Shown here: positions 38,646 to 47,996 of the stretch, in pieces | Position numbering within the stretch: the stretch's first letter is position 1 | Layout of the letters: each line of letters begins with the position of its first letter | Source of the DNA: DAITMV01 sp046318595 | Lineage (GTDB): Bacteria > Pseudomonadota > Gammaproteobacteria > Burkholderiales > Burkholderiaceae_B | NCBI GenBank assembly: GCA_046318595.1 | Contig: JBKCTV010000010.1 | Span: 48,699 to 112,698, forward strand | Reading direction: 5' to 3' | Length of the DNA: 64,000 bases | Position numbers and translations under genes: made by a program | Notes under the pieces: generated by a model | What the model was told of the DNA's origin: nothing | What the model saw: only the letters and a program-made list of their open reading frames with translations | Databases searched by the model: none

Positions 38646-38866
38646 AATCTGAATCCTATAATGAAAAATGTATGGGTAGATTACTTGATTAACTATTCAG
38701 CACATCGTTTGAACAGCTTGTTTTTCTTGCCCTTATTCGCGCTTCAGTAAACTCCCGGTAACCCTATCTATATGATATGTGACGCCGGAGCCATACATCG
38801 GGCCAGACGCCTTTTCGAGCGAGTGACAGCGGCCGGCTCGATCTGAACAGGACGCAGCGCGCCCAC
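38646..38866. other. Gene-free spacer at the right edge of the AT-rich block
   Basis: This 221-base stretch lies upstream of the Cache gene and downstream of the HIT gene. The first 120 bases are AT-rich; from about 38790 the composition returns to that of the core. I see no tRNA, integrase remnant or flanking direct repeat that would mark an insertion event. Confidence 0.5.
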
Positions 38867-39298
38867 TCAAGCCGTCGAGGAGGCAAGCGCATCAGCCAAT
38901 GCCCGCCGGTACACGACCAAATGCTCGGTGCGCACCAAAGGCCGACTGGAAATACGCTGGGACTTGTTGGCCCAGATGGGCTGCGGAAAAGTCGGATCCG
39001 TCTGCCACCGTGGAATGACATGCCAATGCAAATGCGGCGTCACATTGCCCAGGCTGGCGAGGTTGATCTTATCCGGCTTGAGCACGTCGCGCTGGAGCTG
39101 CTCGACCAGCATGACGGTTTTCAGCATACGCTGGCGGTCGAGCGGTTCGAGATCGGTCATTTCCTTGACATGCGACTGCCAGACCACGCGGGTAAAACCC
39201 GGGTAGTCTGGATCGTCGACCAACACGACGCGCAAGACGTCGTTTTGAAAAATCAACTCGCCGCCCGGCATGCTGCACAGCTCACACGCTGCCGTCAT
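38867..39298 (-). CDS. HIT family protein
   Basis: Histidine-triad nucleotide hydrolase/transferase. The 143 residues contain the triad as HLHWHVIPRW (HxHxH), with a CxxC-like CELCSMPGG at the N-terminus and LVDDPDYPGFTRVVWQSHVKEMTDL. The ATG at 39296-39298 shares one base with the stop of the giant oxidase gene (TAATG), so expression is coupled; the upstream reading to 39733 lies inside that gene. Its substrate cannot be deduced. Confidence 0.92.
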   Translation of the reverse strand: MTAACELCSMPGGELIFQNDVLRVVLVDDPDYPGFTRVVWQSHVKEMTDLEPLDRQRMLKTVMLVEQLQRDVLKPDKINLASLGNVTPHLHWHVIPRWQTDPTFPQPIWANKSQRISSRPLVRTEHLVVYRRALADALASSTA

Positions 39299-42200
39299 TA
39301 GACGAGCACCCGTTCGATACCCCCGGCATTGGCCCGTTCTATATACTCGGGCAACCAATTTTCGCCGAGCACATGCCTGGCGATTTCGACCACGATGTAG
39401 TCGGCCGTGACCTCTGCATCGTCGGCGTAGCGCGACAAGCCCTGTAGACACGAAGGGCAACTGGTGAGGATTTTTACTGGTGGCTGCTCGGCCACTTCGG
39501 GCAGGGGTGCGTCGCTTAGCAACGATTGAGCTCGAACCTTGGCCGCACCCTTGCGCATCTCCTCTTCCTTGCGAAACCGCACCTGTGTGGCGATGTCCGG
39601 CCGCGACACGGCAAAAGTGCCTGACTCGCCGCAACAACGCTCGTTCTTCTCGACTGTTTGGCCCTGCAAGTCGCTGTTGATCAGCGTATTGACGACCTGC
39701 AACGGCTGGTAGCTTTTCATGGGCGAGTGGCAAGGATCGTGGTACATATAACGAGTACCGGTGACATTCGACAGTTTGACTCCCTTTTCCATCAAAAACT
39801 CGTGGATGTCGACGATCCGGCAGCCAGGGAAGATTTTGTCGAACTCATAGCCCTGCAACTGATCGAAACACGTGCCGCAGGACACCACCACGGTTTTGAT
39901 GTCTAGGTAGTTCAGCGTGTTGGCAACCCGGTGAAACAGCACCCGATTATCGATAATTATTTTTTCGGCTTTGTCGTACTGCCCGGCGCCGCGCTGCGGA
40001 TAGCCGCAGCACAGATAACCCGGCGGCAACACGGTTTGCACGCCGACCTGCCAGAGCATGGCCTGCGTGGCGAGCCCGACTTGCGAAAACAGCCGTTCCG
40101 AGCCGCATCCGGGGAAATAAAACACCGCCTCGGTATCGGCTTGCGTCGCGCGCGGATCGCGGATCACCGGAACATAGTTGGCGTCCTCGATATCCAGCAG
40201 GGCGCGCGCCGTGCGCTTCGGCAGGTTACCAGGCATCGGTTTGTTGATGAAATGAATGATCTGCTCGCGCATCGGCGGTTTGCCGTGGGTCGATTGCGGT
40301 TTGCTGGTTTGCTTACCGATCAGCTTGAACGACTTGGCCATCTTGTAAGCGAAGCGTTGTACTTTGTAGCCGACATCGATCATGCCGACCCGCAGGGCCT
40401 TGATCGTCGCCGGGTCGGTCACGTTCAGAAACGCCATGGCCGATGCCGTGCCCGGGTTGAAGGATTTTTTATCGAGCTTGCGCAACAGTGCCCGCATATT
40501 CATCGACACATCGCCGAAATCGATATCGACGGGACAAGGCGCTTCGCACTTATGGCATACCGTACAGTGGTCGGCGACGTCCTCGAACTCTTCCCAATGC
40601 CGGATCGAAATGCCGCGCCGGGTTTGTTCTTCGTACAGAAACGCCTCGATCAGCAAGGAGGTCGCGAGGATTTTATTGCGCGGGCTGTACAGCAGATTGG
40701 CGCGTGGCACGTGGGTGGCGCAAACCGGCTTGCATTTGCCGCAACGCAGACAGTCTTTCATCGATGCCGAAATGGCACCGATGTCCGACTGCTGCATGAT
40801 CAGGCTTTCGTGGCCCATCAGGTTGAAACTCGGCGTATAGGCGTCATGCAGATTGCCGCCGGGCATCAGCTTGCCCTTGTTGAAATGCCCCTCGGGATCG
40901 ACACGGTTTTTATAATCCTGAAAAGGCTTGAGCTCTTCGCGGGTCAGAAAGTCGTACTTGGTCAGACCGATGCCGTGTTCGCCGGAAATGACACCGTCCA
41001 GATCGCGGGCGATCTGCATGATGCGCGCCACGGTATGCTCGGCCTCCTGCAACATCTCGTAATCGTCCGAATTGACTGGAATATTGGTGTGCACATTGCC
41101 ATCGCCCGCATGCATATGCAGGGCGACGAAGAGCCGTGACCGCAGGACTTGCTTATGAATAGCGTTGAACTGCGCCAGAATCGCAGCGAACGCACTGCCG
41201 GTGAACAAAGTCTGCAAACCGGCGCGCACTTCGCGTTTCCAGGAAATGCGGATGACGCGTTCCTGCAGTAAATCAATGACTCTGGCCCCGGAATCCAGGT
41301 CGAAACGCTGCCGCATATCGCCTTGTAGAGAGCCCAGCCCAATGTCATCCAGGTGCAGCAAGGCGTATTGCAGCGGCATGTCCATATGCGCCAGCAGCCA
41401 GCTCCAGCGCTTATGCACCGCCGCGATCAGCTCATGCGCCTGCGCCAGGCGGTCGCCCAGCACTTCCTGACGGGACAGTTTATCGACCTCGGCATCCTCG
41501 CTTTTACCAAGCGGTAAGTCGGTGCGCAGGTAATGATCGAGCGCGGCGAGCAGCTTCAGCTTGTTTTTGGTCGAAAGCTCGATATTGATACGCTCGATGG
41601 CATCGGTGTATTCGCCCATTCGCGGCAGCGGAATGACCACGTCTTCGTTGATTTTGAACGCATTCGTGTGCTTGGCGATCGCCGCCGTGCGGCTGCGGTC
41701 CATCCAGAAGGTCTTGCGCGCCTCGGCGCTGACGGCCACGAAGCCCTCGCCCGAGCGCGCATTGGCCAGGCGAATGACTTCGGAGGTGGCGCGCGCCACG
41801 GCGGTGTCGTCGTCACCGACGATATCGCCGATCAGCACCATTTTCGGGAAATGGCCACGCTTGGATTTTGGGCTGTAACCGACGGCCCGCAAGTAGCGTT
41901 CATCCAGGTGCTCGAGCCCAGCCAACAGTACGCCGGTGGTTTTGCCATCGGTGTCGAGAAAGTTTTTGATCTCGACGATCGATGGCACCGCGTCGCGGGC
42001 TTGTCCGTAAAACTCCAGACAGACTGTGCGGATATTTGCCGGCATGCGATGCAATATCCAGCGGGCAGAGGTGATCAACCCATCGCAGCCCTCTTTTTGC
42101 ACGCCCGGCAATCCCGCGAGAAACTTGTCGGTGACATCCTTGCCCAAACCCGTTTTGCGGAAGTCGGCGCCATTGACGTCCAGACGTTCGCTGCGAATGA

Positions 42201-43329
42201 TCCGTTCGCCGGGCTTGTTGCGGCCATCGGAGACCTGAACTTGAAAACTGACCTGCGGCACGTCGTGAATCTTGCCGAGATTATGGTTCAAGCGCGTGAC
42301 TTCGAGCCAGTTGCCCTCGGGGTCGACCATGCGCCACCACGCGAGGTTGTCCAGCGCCGTACCCCACAGCACGGCTTTTTTGCCGCCGGCGTTCATGGCC
42401 ACATTGCCGCCGATACACGAGGCTTCGGCCGAGGTTGGGTCGACTGCGAACACCAGTCCGGCTTTTTCAGCGGCTTCCGAGACGCGCTTGGTCACAACGC
42501 CAGCGCCGGAGAAAATACTCGCCACTTTCTGGGCGACGCCTGGCAGGTCGATGTGCTCGACTTCGCCGAGTTTTTCCAGTTTTTCGGTATTGATGACGGC
42601 CGACAACGGCGTCAAGGGAATCGCCCCGCCGGTGTAACCGGTCCCGCCGCCGCGCGGAATGATCGTCAGGCCGAGCGATATACAGCCCTTCACCATCGCG
42701 GGAATCTCAGACTCGGTATCCGGCGTCAAGACGACGAAAGGATATTCGACGCGCCAATCGGTCGCGTCCGTGACGTGCGAGACACGCGACAGACCGTCGA
42801 ACTTGATATTGTCGTGCGCCGTATGCCGTCCGAGCACCCGCAGGGTTTTTTTACGCAGCTCGGCGGCTTGGTCGAACTGCTGTTGAAAGTTTTTGACGGC
42901 GGTCCGGGCCGCAGCGACCAATTGTGAAACCAGCGGTTCGACCTGGACACTGCGATCGGCGGGAAGGGCCTCGTTTTGGTCGTCGGCCGATGCCACGGAC
43001 ACGCGCCGTTTGTCGATTTCGTTCAAGCGGTGCAGCAAGGCATTGATCAGCGCTTGACGGCGCTTGGGATTGTCGAGCAGGTCGTCCTGCAGATAGGGGT
43101 TGCGGTTGACGACCCACATGTCCCCAAGCACTTCGTACAGCATCCGCGCCGACCGGCCCGTGCGCCGTTCGCTGCGTAAAGTATCGAGCGTCGCCCAGGC
43201 TTCCTGACCCAATAACCGGATGACAATTTCGCGGTCGGAAAAAGACGTGTAGTTATAGGGAATTTCCCGCAAGCGCGCCGGTGCGTCGGCGGACGAAAGC
43301 AAGGACTGCAAGGAAGTGGGTGCGTTCAT
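39298..43329 (-). CDS. Giant FAD/FMN and iron-sulfur oxidoreductase (DUF3683 type)
   Basis: Membrane-quinone-linked 2-hydroxyacid dehydrogenase-like protein of 1343 residues. Order: a DUF3683 segment (about 1-165), a PCMH-type FAD domain with IPRGGGTGYTGGAIPLTP (about 224-241), the FAD-oxidase C-terminal region with HMHAGDGNVHTNIP, two CxxCxxCxxxCP ferredoxin motifs (CLRCGKCKPVCA, CTVCHKCEAPCP, about 860-960), and CCG-type clusters (FPGCGSERL, YLCCGYPQ, ERCCGESGTF, TSCPSCLQ). The layout resembles YdiJ/D-2-hydroxyglutarate or D-lactate dehydrogenases of the GlpC-fused kind; the true substrate is unknown. Coupled to the downstream HIT gene. Confidence 0.9.
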   Translation of the reverse strand: MNAPTSLQSLLSSADAPARLREIPYNYTSFSDREIVIRLLGQEAWATLDTLRSERRTGRSARMLYEVLGDMWVVNRNPYLQDDLLDNPKRRQALINALLHRLNEIDKRRVSVASADDQNEALPADRSVQVEPLVSQLVAAARTAVKNFQQQFDQAAELRKKTLRVLGRHTAHDNIKFDGLSRVSHVTDATDWRVEYPFVVLTPDTESEIPAMVKGCISLGLTIIPRGGGTGYTGGAIPLTPLSAVINTEKLEKLGEVEHIDLPGVAQKVASIFSGAGVVTKRVSEAAEKAGLVFAVDPTSAEASCIGGNVAMNAGGKKAVLWGTALDNLAWWRMVDPEGNWLEVTRLNHNLGKIHDVPQVSFQVQVSDGRNKPGERIIRSERLDVNGADFRKTGLGKDVTDKFLAGLPGVQKEGCDGLITSARWILHRMPANIRTVCLEFYGQARDAVPSIVEIKNFLDTDGKTTGVLLAGLEHLDERYLRAVGYSPKSKRGHFPKMVLIGDIVGDDDTAVARATSEVIRLANARSGEGFVAVSAEARKTFWMDRSRTAAIAKHTNAFKINEDVVIPLPRMGEYTDAIERINIELSTKNKLKLLAALDHYLRTDLPLGKSEDAEVDKLSRQEVLGDRLAQAHELIAAVHKRWSWLLAHMDMPLQYALLHLDDIGLGSLQGDMRQRFDLDSGARVIDLLQERVIRISWKREVRAGLQTLFTGSAFAAILAQFNAIHKQVLRSRLFVALHMHAGDGNVHTNIPVNSDDYEMLQEAEHTVARIMQIARDLDGVISGEHGIGLTKYDFLTREELKPFQDYKNRVDPEGHFNKGKLMPGGNLHDAYTPSFNLMGHESLIMQQSDIGAISASMKDCLRCGKCKPVCATHVPRANLLYSPRNKILATSLLIEAFLYEEQTRRGISIRHWEEFEDVADHCTVCHKCEAPCPVDIDFGDVSMNMRALLRKLDKKSFNPGTASAMAFLNVTDPATIKALRVGMIDVGYKVQRFAYKMAKSFKLIGKQTSKPQSTHGKPPMREQIIHFINKPMPGNLPKRTARALLDIEDANYVPVIRDPRATQADTEAVFYFPGCGSERLFSQVGLATQAMLWQVGVQTVLPPGYLCCGYPQRGAGQYDKAEKIIIDNRVLFHRVANTLNYLDIKTVVVSCGTCFDQLQGYEFDKIFPGCRIVDIHEFLMEKGVKLSNVTGTRYMYHDPCHSPMKSYQPLQVVNTLINSDLQGQTVEKNERCCGESGTFAVSRPDIATQVRFRKEEEMRKGAAKVRAQSLLSDAPLPEVAEQPPVKILTSCPSCLQGLSRYADDAEVTADYIVVEIARHVLGENWLPEYIERANAGGIERVLV

Positions 43330-43405
43330 GCGCTGAATCTCGATCCGCTAAAAACCGATTGTAGCTGGGTTAACCGAGGTTTGCACCCGCACTTTGCAAA
43401 GCCGA

Positions 43406-45151
43406 TCACATCCGCTGCGGCGCACTTACACCCAGCAAACTCAAGCCGTTAACCAGCACCCAACGCACCGCCGCCAGTAAAGCCAAGCGCGCGTACCTGA
43501 GCGCATCGTCACCCACCAAAACCCGCTCAGCACCATAGAACGCATGAAAATCGGCGGCCAGCTCACGCAAGTAAAAAGCGATGTGATGCGGCGCACGCTC
43601 GGTGGCGGCTTGGCGCAGCACGTCGCCATACTCGGCGAGACGTACCATGAGCGCTGTCTCCCTGGGCGCCACCAGCAGCGCCAGATCAGGCTGAACCCGG
43701 GCAACATCGCCCTCGGCATTCAGCAAGATCGAGCAAATGCGGGCATGCGCATATTGCACGTAATACACCGGGTTTTCGTCGGTTTGCGCCAGCGCCAAGT
43801 CGACATCGAACACGAACTCGGTATCGGCCTTGCGCGACACCAGGAAAAACCGCACGGCATCGCGGCCACGCTGCATCGCCTCGGGTTGTTCGCTCAACGG
43901 CCGCGCTTCGTCCGCACCACCGCACCAGACGATCAGATCGCGCAGGGTCACATAACTGCCGGCGCGTTTGGAAATTTTCACTTCCTGCCCCCCGCGCATC
44001 ACCGTCACCATTTTATGCAGAACATAATCTGGATACCCGTCCGGAATACCGGCATTGAGCGCCTGCAAACCCGCGCGCACCCGGGCAATCGTCCCGTGGT
44101 GGTCCGACCCTTGAATATTGACCGCCTGCGTAAAGCCCCGCCGCCATTTGGTCAAATGGTAGGCCACGTCGGGCACGAAATACGTGTACCCCCCCTCGGA
44201 CTTGCGCATGACACGGTCTTTGTCGTCGCCATAATCGGTCGTCTTCAGCCAGAGCGCGCCATCGGCCTCGTAGGTGTGGCCGGACGCCGTCATGCCTTGC
44301 ACCGCCTCCTCGACCTTACCCTCGGAGTACAAGGAGCTCTCCAGATAAAACCGGTCGAAACGTACGCCGAAGGCCGTCAAGTCGAGATCCTGCTCGTGCC
44401 GCAGGTAGGCCACGGCGAAACGTTCGATGGCGAGCAGGTCGGCGACATCGCCCGACGCGCCAACCGCTGCGCCGTCGGCGGCCTGCACGGTTTTTTTCTG
44501 GAGAAAGTCGTGGGCGATATCGGCTATGTACTCGCCGTTATAAGCATTTTCTGGCCAGTCGGCGCCACCGGGTTGGAGGCCCCGCGCCCGCGCCTGCACC
44601 GAGCGGGCCAGGGTTTGAATTTGCGCACCCGCGTCGTTGTAATAAAACTCGCGCTGCACTGTCAGTCCTTGCGTTTGCAACACATTCGCCAAGACGTCGC
44701 CGAGCGCCGCCTGCCGGCCATGGCCGACGTGCAGCGGCCCCGTCGGATTGGCCGACACGAACTCCAGTAAAACATGCGCCGGCGGGGCATCGCCACCATC
44801 GGCTACACGCCCGAAATCATCGCCCTGGCTGTCGATGTGCCGCAGCACCTCGACATGCGCCTGCTGACTCAAACGCAAATTGATAAATCCCGGCCCGGCG
44901 ATTTCCACTGCGGCGACGACCTCCCGTAAAGCATCGTCGGCCTGCAAGACGGCAACAATTTTTTCGGCCAGGGCACGAGGGTTCTGTTTTGTCTGGCGAG
45001 CCATTTGCAGCGCAATATTGCAAGCGGCGTCGCCATGCGTGGCCTGTTTGGGACGTTCGAGCGATACTGCGGACGCGGTTTCTTCGGGAATGACTGCCGC
45101 AACGGCGCGCTCCAAGGCGTCTATGATGCGCTGGCGATGAGTGGGCAGCAT
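43406..45151 (-). CDS. argS: Arginyl-tRNA synthetase
   Basis: Class I synthetase for arginine. The 581 residues show HIGH as HVGH in NPTGPLHVGHGRQAALGD and the KMSKS-equivalent in EVKISKRAGSYVTL. The N-terminal ArgRS additional domain and C-terminal DALR anticodon domain are complete. ATG at 45151. The gene follows cca by 45 bases and precedes the giant oxidase by 76 bases, all on the minus strand. Confidence 0.97.
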   Translation of the reverse strand: MLPTHRQRIIDALERAVAAVIPEETASAVSLERPKQATHGDAACNIALQMARQTKQNPRALAEKIVAVLQADDALREVVAAVEIAGPGFINLRLSQQAHVEVLRHIDSQGDDFGRVADGGDAPPAHVLLEFVSANPTGPLHVGHGRQAALGDVLANVLQTQGLTVQREFYYNDAGAQIQTLARSVQARARGLQPGGADWPENAYNGEYIADIAHDFLQKKTVQAADGAAVGASGDVADLLAIERFAVAYLRHEQDLDLTAFGVRFDRFYLESSLYSEGKVEEAVQGMTASGHTYEADGALWLKTTDYGDDKDRVMRKSEGGYTYFVPDVAYHLTKWRRGFTQAVNIQGSDHHGTIARVRAGLQALNAGIPDGYPDYVLHKMVTVMRGGQEVKISKRAGSYVTLRDLIVWCGGADEARPLSEQPEAMQRGRDAVRFFLVSRKADTEFVFDVDLALAQTDENPVYYVQYAHARICSILLNAEGDVARVQPDLALLVAPRETALMVRLAEYGDVLRQAATERAPHHIAFYLRELAADFHAFYGAERVLVGDDALRYARLALLAAVRWVLVNGLSLLGVSAPQRM

Positions 45152-45196
45152 GGCTTATCCGATAGGTGAACAGCCGCTCATTTTAACAAGCTCTGC

Positions 45197-46402
45197 TTAT
45201 TTTGCGGCTGGCGCCGCGTCCGCCCGATGCAAATAAGCCTGACAATACGCAATGCGGGCCTGCCGAACGGCCTCGGGAAGCGCCTGCCCCTGGCGCTTTG
45301 CGGCGTCGATCGCCGCTTGCAGGGGCTGCCGACGCAGTGACTCAATGACACTCGACCACCTCGGCAACGACACGTCGGGCCGGGCCACCACCCGCACGAC
45401 ATCGAGCGCCATGGCGAAACGCACCGGTTTACGCAGCGCGTCGGTTTGTTGAATGAGGTCAACGATCGGTGTTGCATCGGTCGCACCCGCCGACACCTCG
45501 GGTAGTTCCTGCGCGGCGATTTTAAGAACGGTAGTGGCCAGGGCCGTCAACTCGCCGGGCACTTTCCAGCGCACAGCCAGCTCGTCTTGCAAACGGGCCG
45601 CCCGGCTCGAATGCGCAGCGGCCAACAGCCACCACGCGGCCCAGCGTTGCGCCAGACCGGGCAAGGCCGCACTGCTGGCACTCAGCCCCGCCAGCACCTC
45701 GGCCCGGCCCAGCAGCTCGGCCGCCTCCGCGCCCGCCAGACGCGGCCAGGCGCCGCACATCTGTAAGGTATCGACCAGCAAGGCCGGCCGCGCGCCCAAC
45801 AAGCCCAGCGCCATTTCCTGCCACACCCGCTCGGCCACCAGCGCGTCGACCTCACCGACCGCCACCATGTTTTCGCATAAGCGACAGGTATCGACGGCGA
45901 TGGTGAATATCCGCGCGTCGCTGAGCGTGGAGCGCAGGCGCGCCAACCTCAGCAGGCGCACGGGATCTTCGCTGAAAGCAGGCCCGACGTGGCGCAAAAC
46001 GTTTCGTCTTAGATCGTGCTGACCGCCGAAGGGGTCGATGAGCCGCCCGGCACCATCCACCGCCATGGCATTGATCGTCAAGTCGCGGCGCGCCAAATCG
46101 TCTTCCAGCGACACGTCCGGCGCTGCATGAAAAACAAACCCCCGGTAACCGGGCGCGGTTTTACGCTCGGTGCGGGCCAGGGCATACTCTTCGTGCGTCA
46201 CTGGATGTAAAAACACCGGGAAATCCGCGCCGACCGGGCGAAACCCGGCAGTCAATAAATCGTGGGGCGTCGCGCCCACGACCAGCCAGTCGCAGTCTTT
46301 GGCTACGACCCCGCGCAGATGATCGCGTACCGCTCCGCCCACCAGATAAACCCGGATCGATGCGGGCAGCGCCCCGACGATCGGATCGGGATCGAAGCGC
46401 AT
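45197..46402 (-). CDS. cca: CCA-adding tRNA nucleotidyltransferase
   Basis: Adds or repairs the 3' CCA end of tRNA. The 401 residues contain class II nucleotidyltransferase motifs YLVGGAVRDHLRG, KDCDWLVVG and the neck DDLARRDLTINAMAVD, with EDPVRLLRLARLR. In the C-terminal half the HD phosphohydrolase dyad of E. coli-type enzymes is not visible (the corresponding stretch reads AAWWLLAAAHSSR). The ATG at 46402 is preferred over a TTG at 46426; neither has a clear ribosome site. Confidence 0.93.
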   Translation of the reverse strand: MRFDPDPIVGALPASIRVYLVGGAVRDHLRGVVAKDCDWLVVGATPHDLLTAGFRPVGADFPVFLHPVTHEEYALARTERKTAPGYRGFVFHAAPDVSLEDDLARRDLTINAMAVDGAGRLIDPFGGQHDLRRNVLRHVGPAFSEDPVRLLRLARLRSTLSDARIFTIAVDTCRLCENMVAVGEVDALVAERVWQEMALGLLGARPALLVDTLQMCGAWPRLAGAEAAELLGRAEVLAGLSASSAALPGLAQRWAAWWLLAAAHSSRAARLQDELAVRWKVPGELTALATTVLKIAAQELPEVSAGATDATPIVDLIQQTDALRKPVRFAMALDVVRVVARPDVSLPRWSSVIESLRRQPLQAAIDAAKRQGQALPEAVRQARIAYCQAYLHRADAAPAAK

Positions 46403-46564
46403 GGTTTTAGCGTCAAAGATGGTCAACAGCAGTTTTCACTTTTTCTGTACGTCATCGTAAAAACGACGTGTTTGCCTGAAAGCGAGCAACAATCGCGCTT
46501 TGTTTTGACTCCAAGCTTAGCATTACCGATCAATGCAGCCCAACAAGACTTTTGCGTAAAAGCT

Positions 46565-46570
46565 TATAAT
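46565..46570 (+). promoter_or_regulatory. Candidate -10 element of the ferritin-like gene
   Basis: TATAAT lies 30 bases before the start at 46600, in an AT-rich 197-base spacer shared with divergent cca. No convincing -35 is present. Confidence 0.4.
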
Positions 46571-46599
46571 CTGTTGTCGATTGTTAGCGAGTGATAGAA

Positions 46600-47478
46600 A
46601 TGCTTTACCCCGAACTTTTCAAATCGCTGGAGTCGGTCCGTTGGTCCATGGACGACGATATCGCCTGGGATCAGTTCGATGGTTCGCTGCTCTCCGAAGA
46701 GCAGGCGCAAACCATCAAGATGAACGCGATAACCGAGTGGGCGGCCTTGCCTGCAACAGAAATGTTTCTGCGCGACAATCGTCACGACAGCGACTTCTCG
46801 GCGTTCATGTCGATCTGGTTTTTCGAAGAGCAAAAGCATTCACTCGTTTTGATGGAGTACCTGCGCCGTTTTCGGCCGGACCTGGTGCCCAGCGAGGCAG
46901 AGCTGCACGCGGTTCGTTTCGACTTTGACCCGGCGCCGCCACTGGAAACCTTGATGCTTCACTTCTGCGGAGAAATCCGCCTGAATCACTGGTATCGGTG
47001 CGCGTCCGAATGGCATACCGAGCCGGTCATCAAGCAGATCTATAGAATCATTTCGCAGGACGAAGCACGCCACGGCGGTGCCTATTTGCGCTACATGAAA
47101 AAAGCCCTGCAAAATATCGGCGATACTGCGCGTCTGTCGTTCGCCAAAATCGGCGTGCTCATGGCATCCGCAAGGCGCACAAGCCAAGCCCTGCACCCGA
47201 CCAACCTGCACGTCAACAAAGACTTGTTTCCGCGCGACACGGTCCAGTCCCGCATGCCAGATCCGCAATGGCTGGAGAATTGGCTGGACAGCCAGATTCG
47301 CTTCGACGCCGGCTGGGAGTCCAAGGTCGTCGAGCGCATCCTGCATAACATTGGTTTGCTGTTCGAGCGCAGCTTCGACAGCGTGCAGGACCTCAACCGG
47401 TATCGCAAGCAGTTGACGGCGCGTCTGGCGGGTGCCGTGCCCGGCATCGATGATGGCGGCAGCGTCGCTGCTGCGTGA
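46600..47478 (+). CDS. Ferritin-like di-iron protein
   Basis: Helical protein of 292 residues with a ferritin-like metal site: E46 (ITEWAAL), E77 and H80 (EEQKH), E125 (GEIRLNHWY), and E155/H158 (DEARHGG) are spaced as in R2/AurF-like di-iron carboxylate proteins. The function is unknown to me; a di-iron oxygenase or oxidase is the natural inference. The ATG at 46600 gives MLYPELFKSLESVRW, the start I expect for this conserved betaproteobacterial protein, rather than the GTG at 46591. The stop overlaps the next start by GTGA, linking it with LPS heptose synthesis. Confidence 0.75.
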   Translation: MLYPELFKSLESVRWSMDDDIAWDQFDGSLLSEEQAQTIKMNAITEWAALPATEMFLRDNRHDSDFSAFMSIWFFEEQKHSLVLMEYLRRFRPDLVPSEAELHAVRFDFDPAPPLETLMLHFCGEIRLNHWYRCASEWHTEPVIKQIYRIISQDEARHGGAYLRYMKKALQNIGDTARLSFAKIGVLMASARRTSQALHPTNLHVNKDLFPRDTVQSRMPDPQWLENWLDSQIRFDAGWESKVVERILHNIGLLFERSFDSVQDLNRYRKQLTARLAGAVPGIDDGGSVAAA

Positions 47479-47996
47479 AACATCCGACAGCTGCCACGTT
47501 CGGCCCACCAGGTTTTTTAAAAAAATGTTGCGAACGTGGCAATAACCTGGACAAGTCGGTGGAGCAGCTGGCGCGGCCCCTGGTCTTTACCAATGGCGTA
47601 TTCGATCTGCTGCATGCCGGTCATGTGCGTTATCTCGACCAGGCACGACAATGCGGCGCCAGCCTGGTCGTTGCAGTCAATGGCGACGCCTCAGTGAAAC
47701 GCCTGGGTAAAGGTGCAGACAGGCCGATCAATTCAGAAGTGGATCGCATGCAGGTGCTCGCGGCATTGGCCAGCGTCGCGCTGGTGACCGTATTCGATGA
47801 GGATACACCGCTTAATCTCATTCTGCGCATTCGGCCCGATGTTCTCGTCAAGGGTGGCGACTGGCCGGTCGAGCGCATCGTCGGTGCCACCACCGTGTTG
47901 GCGCGCGGCGGCCAGGTGCTGTCGATCCCTTTTGAAGTGAAGCGCTCGACCACAGCGACGCTGCAGCGCATTCGCCAAGCAGCTCAGGCTGGCTGA
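47475..47996 (+). CDS. rfaE2: D-glycero-beta-D-manno-heptose 1-phosphate adenylyltransferase
   Basis: Transfers AMP to heptose 1-phosphate to make ADP-heptose for the LPS inner core (domain II of HldE/RfaE). The 173 residues hold the nucleotidyltransferase HxGH in FDLLHAGHVRYLDQA, followed by NGDASVKRLGKG and PFEVKRSTT. The kinase domain I is a separate gene elsewhere. The likely start is GTG 47475, overlapping the previous stop as GTGA. The 3' end overlaps the convergent HD-GYP-like gene by 13 bases. Confidence 0.92.
   Translation: MKHPTAATFGPPGFLKKCCERGNNLDKSVEQLARPLVFTNGVFDLLHAGHVRYLDQARQCGASLVVAVNGDASVKRLGKGADRPINSEVDRMQVLAALASVALVTVFDEDTPLNLILRIRPDVLVKGGDWPVERIVGATTVLARGGQVLSIPFEVKRSTTATLQRIRQAAQAG

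Noticed and set aside
39931..41139. 402-codon plus-strand reading opposite the giant oxidase
   Set aside because: Antisense shadow of an intact gene; no recognisable protein features. The same holds for 41533-42927.
43350..43405. Possible terminator after argS (TTTGCA/TGCAAA)
   Set aside because: The stem is only 6 bp, AT-rich, with no T-tract; too weak to call.
43544..44770. 408-codon plus-strand reading opposite argS
   Set aside because: Shadow of argS; the minus-strand product is a complete synthetase.
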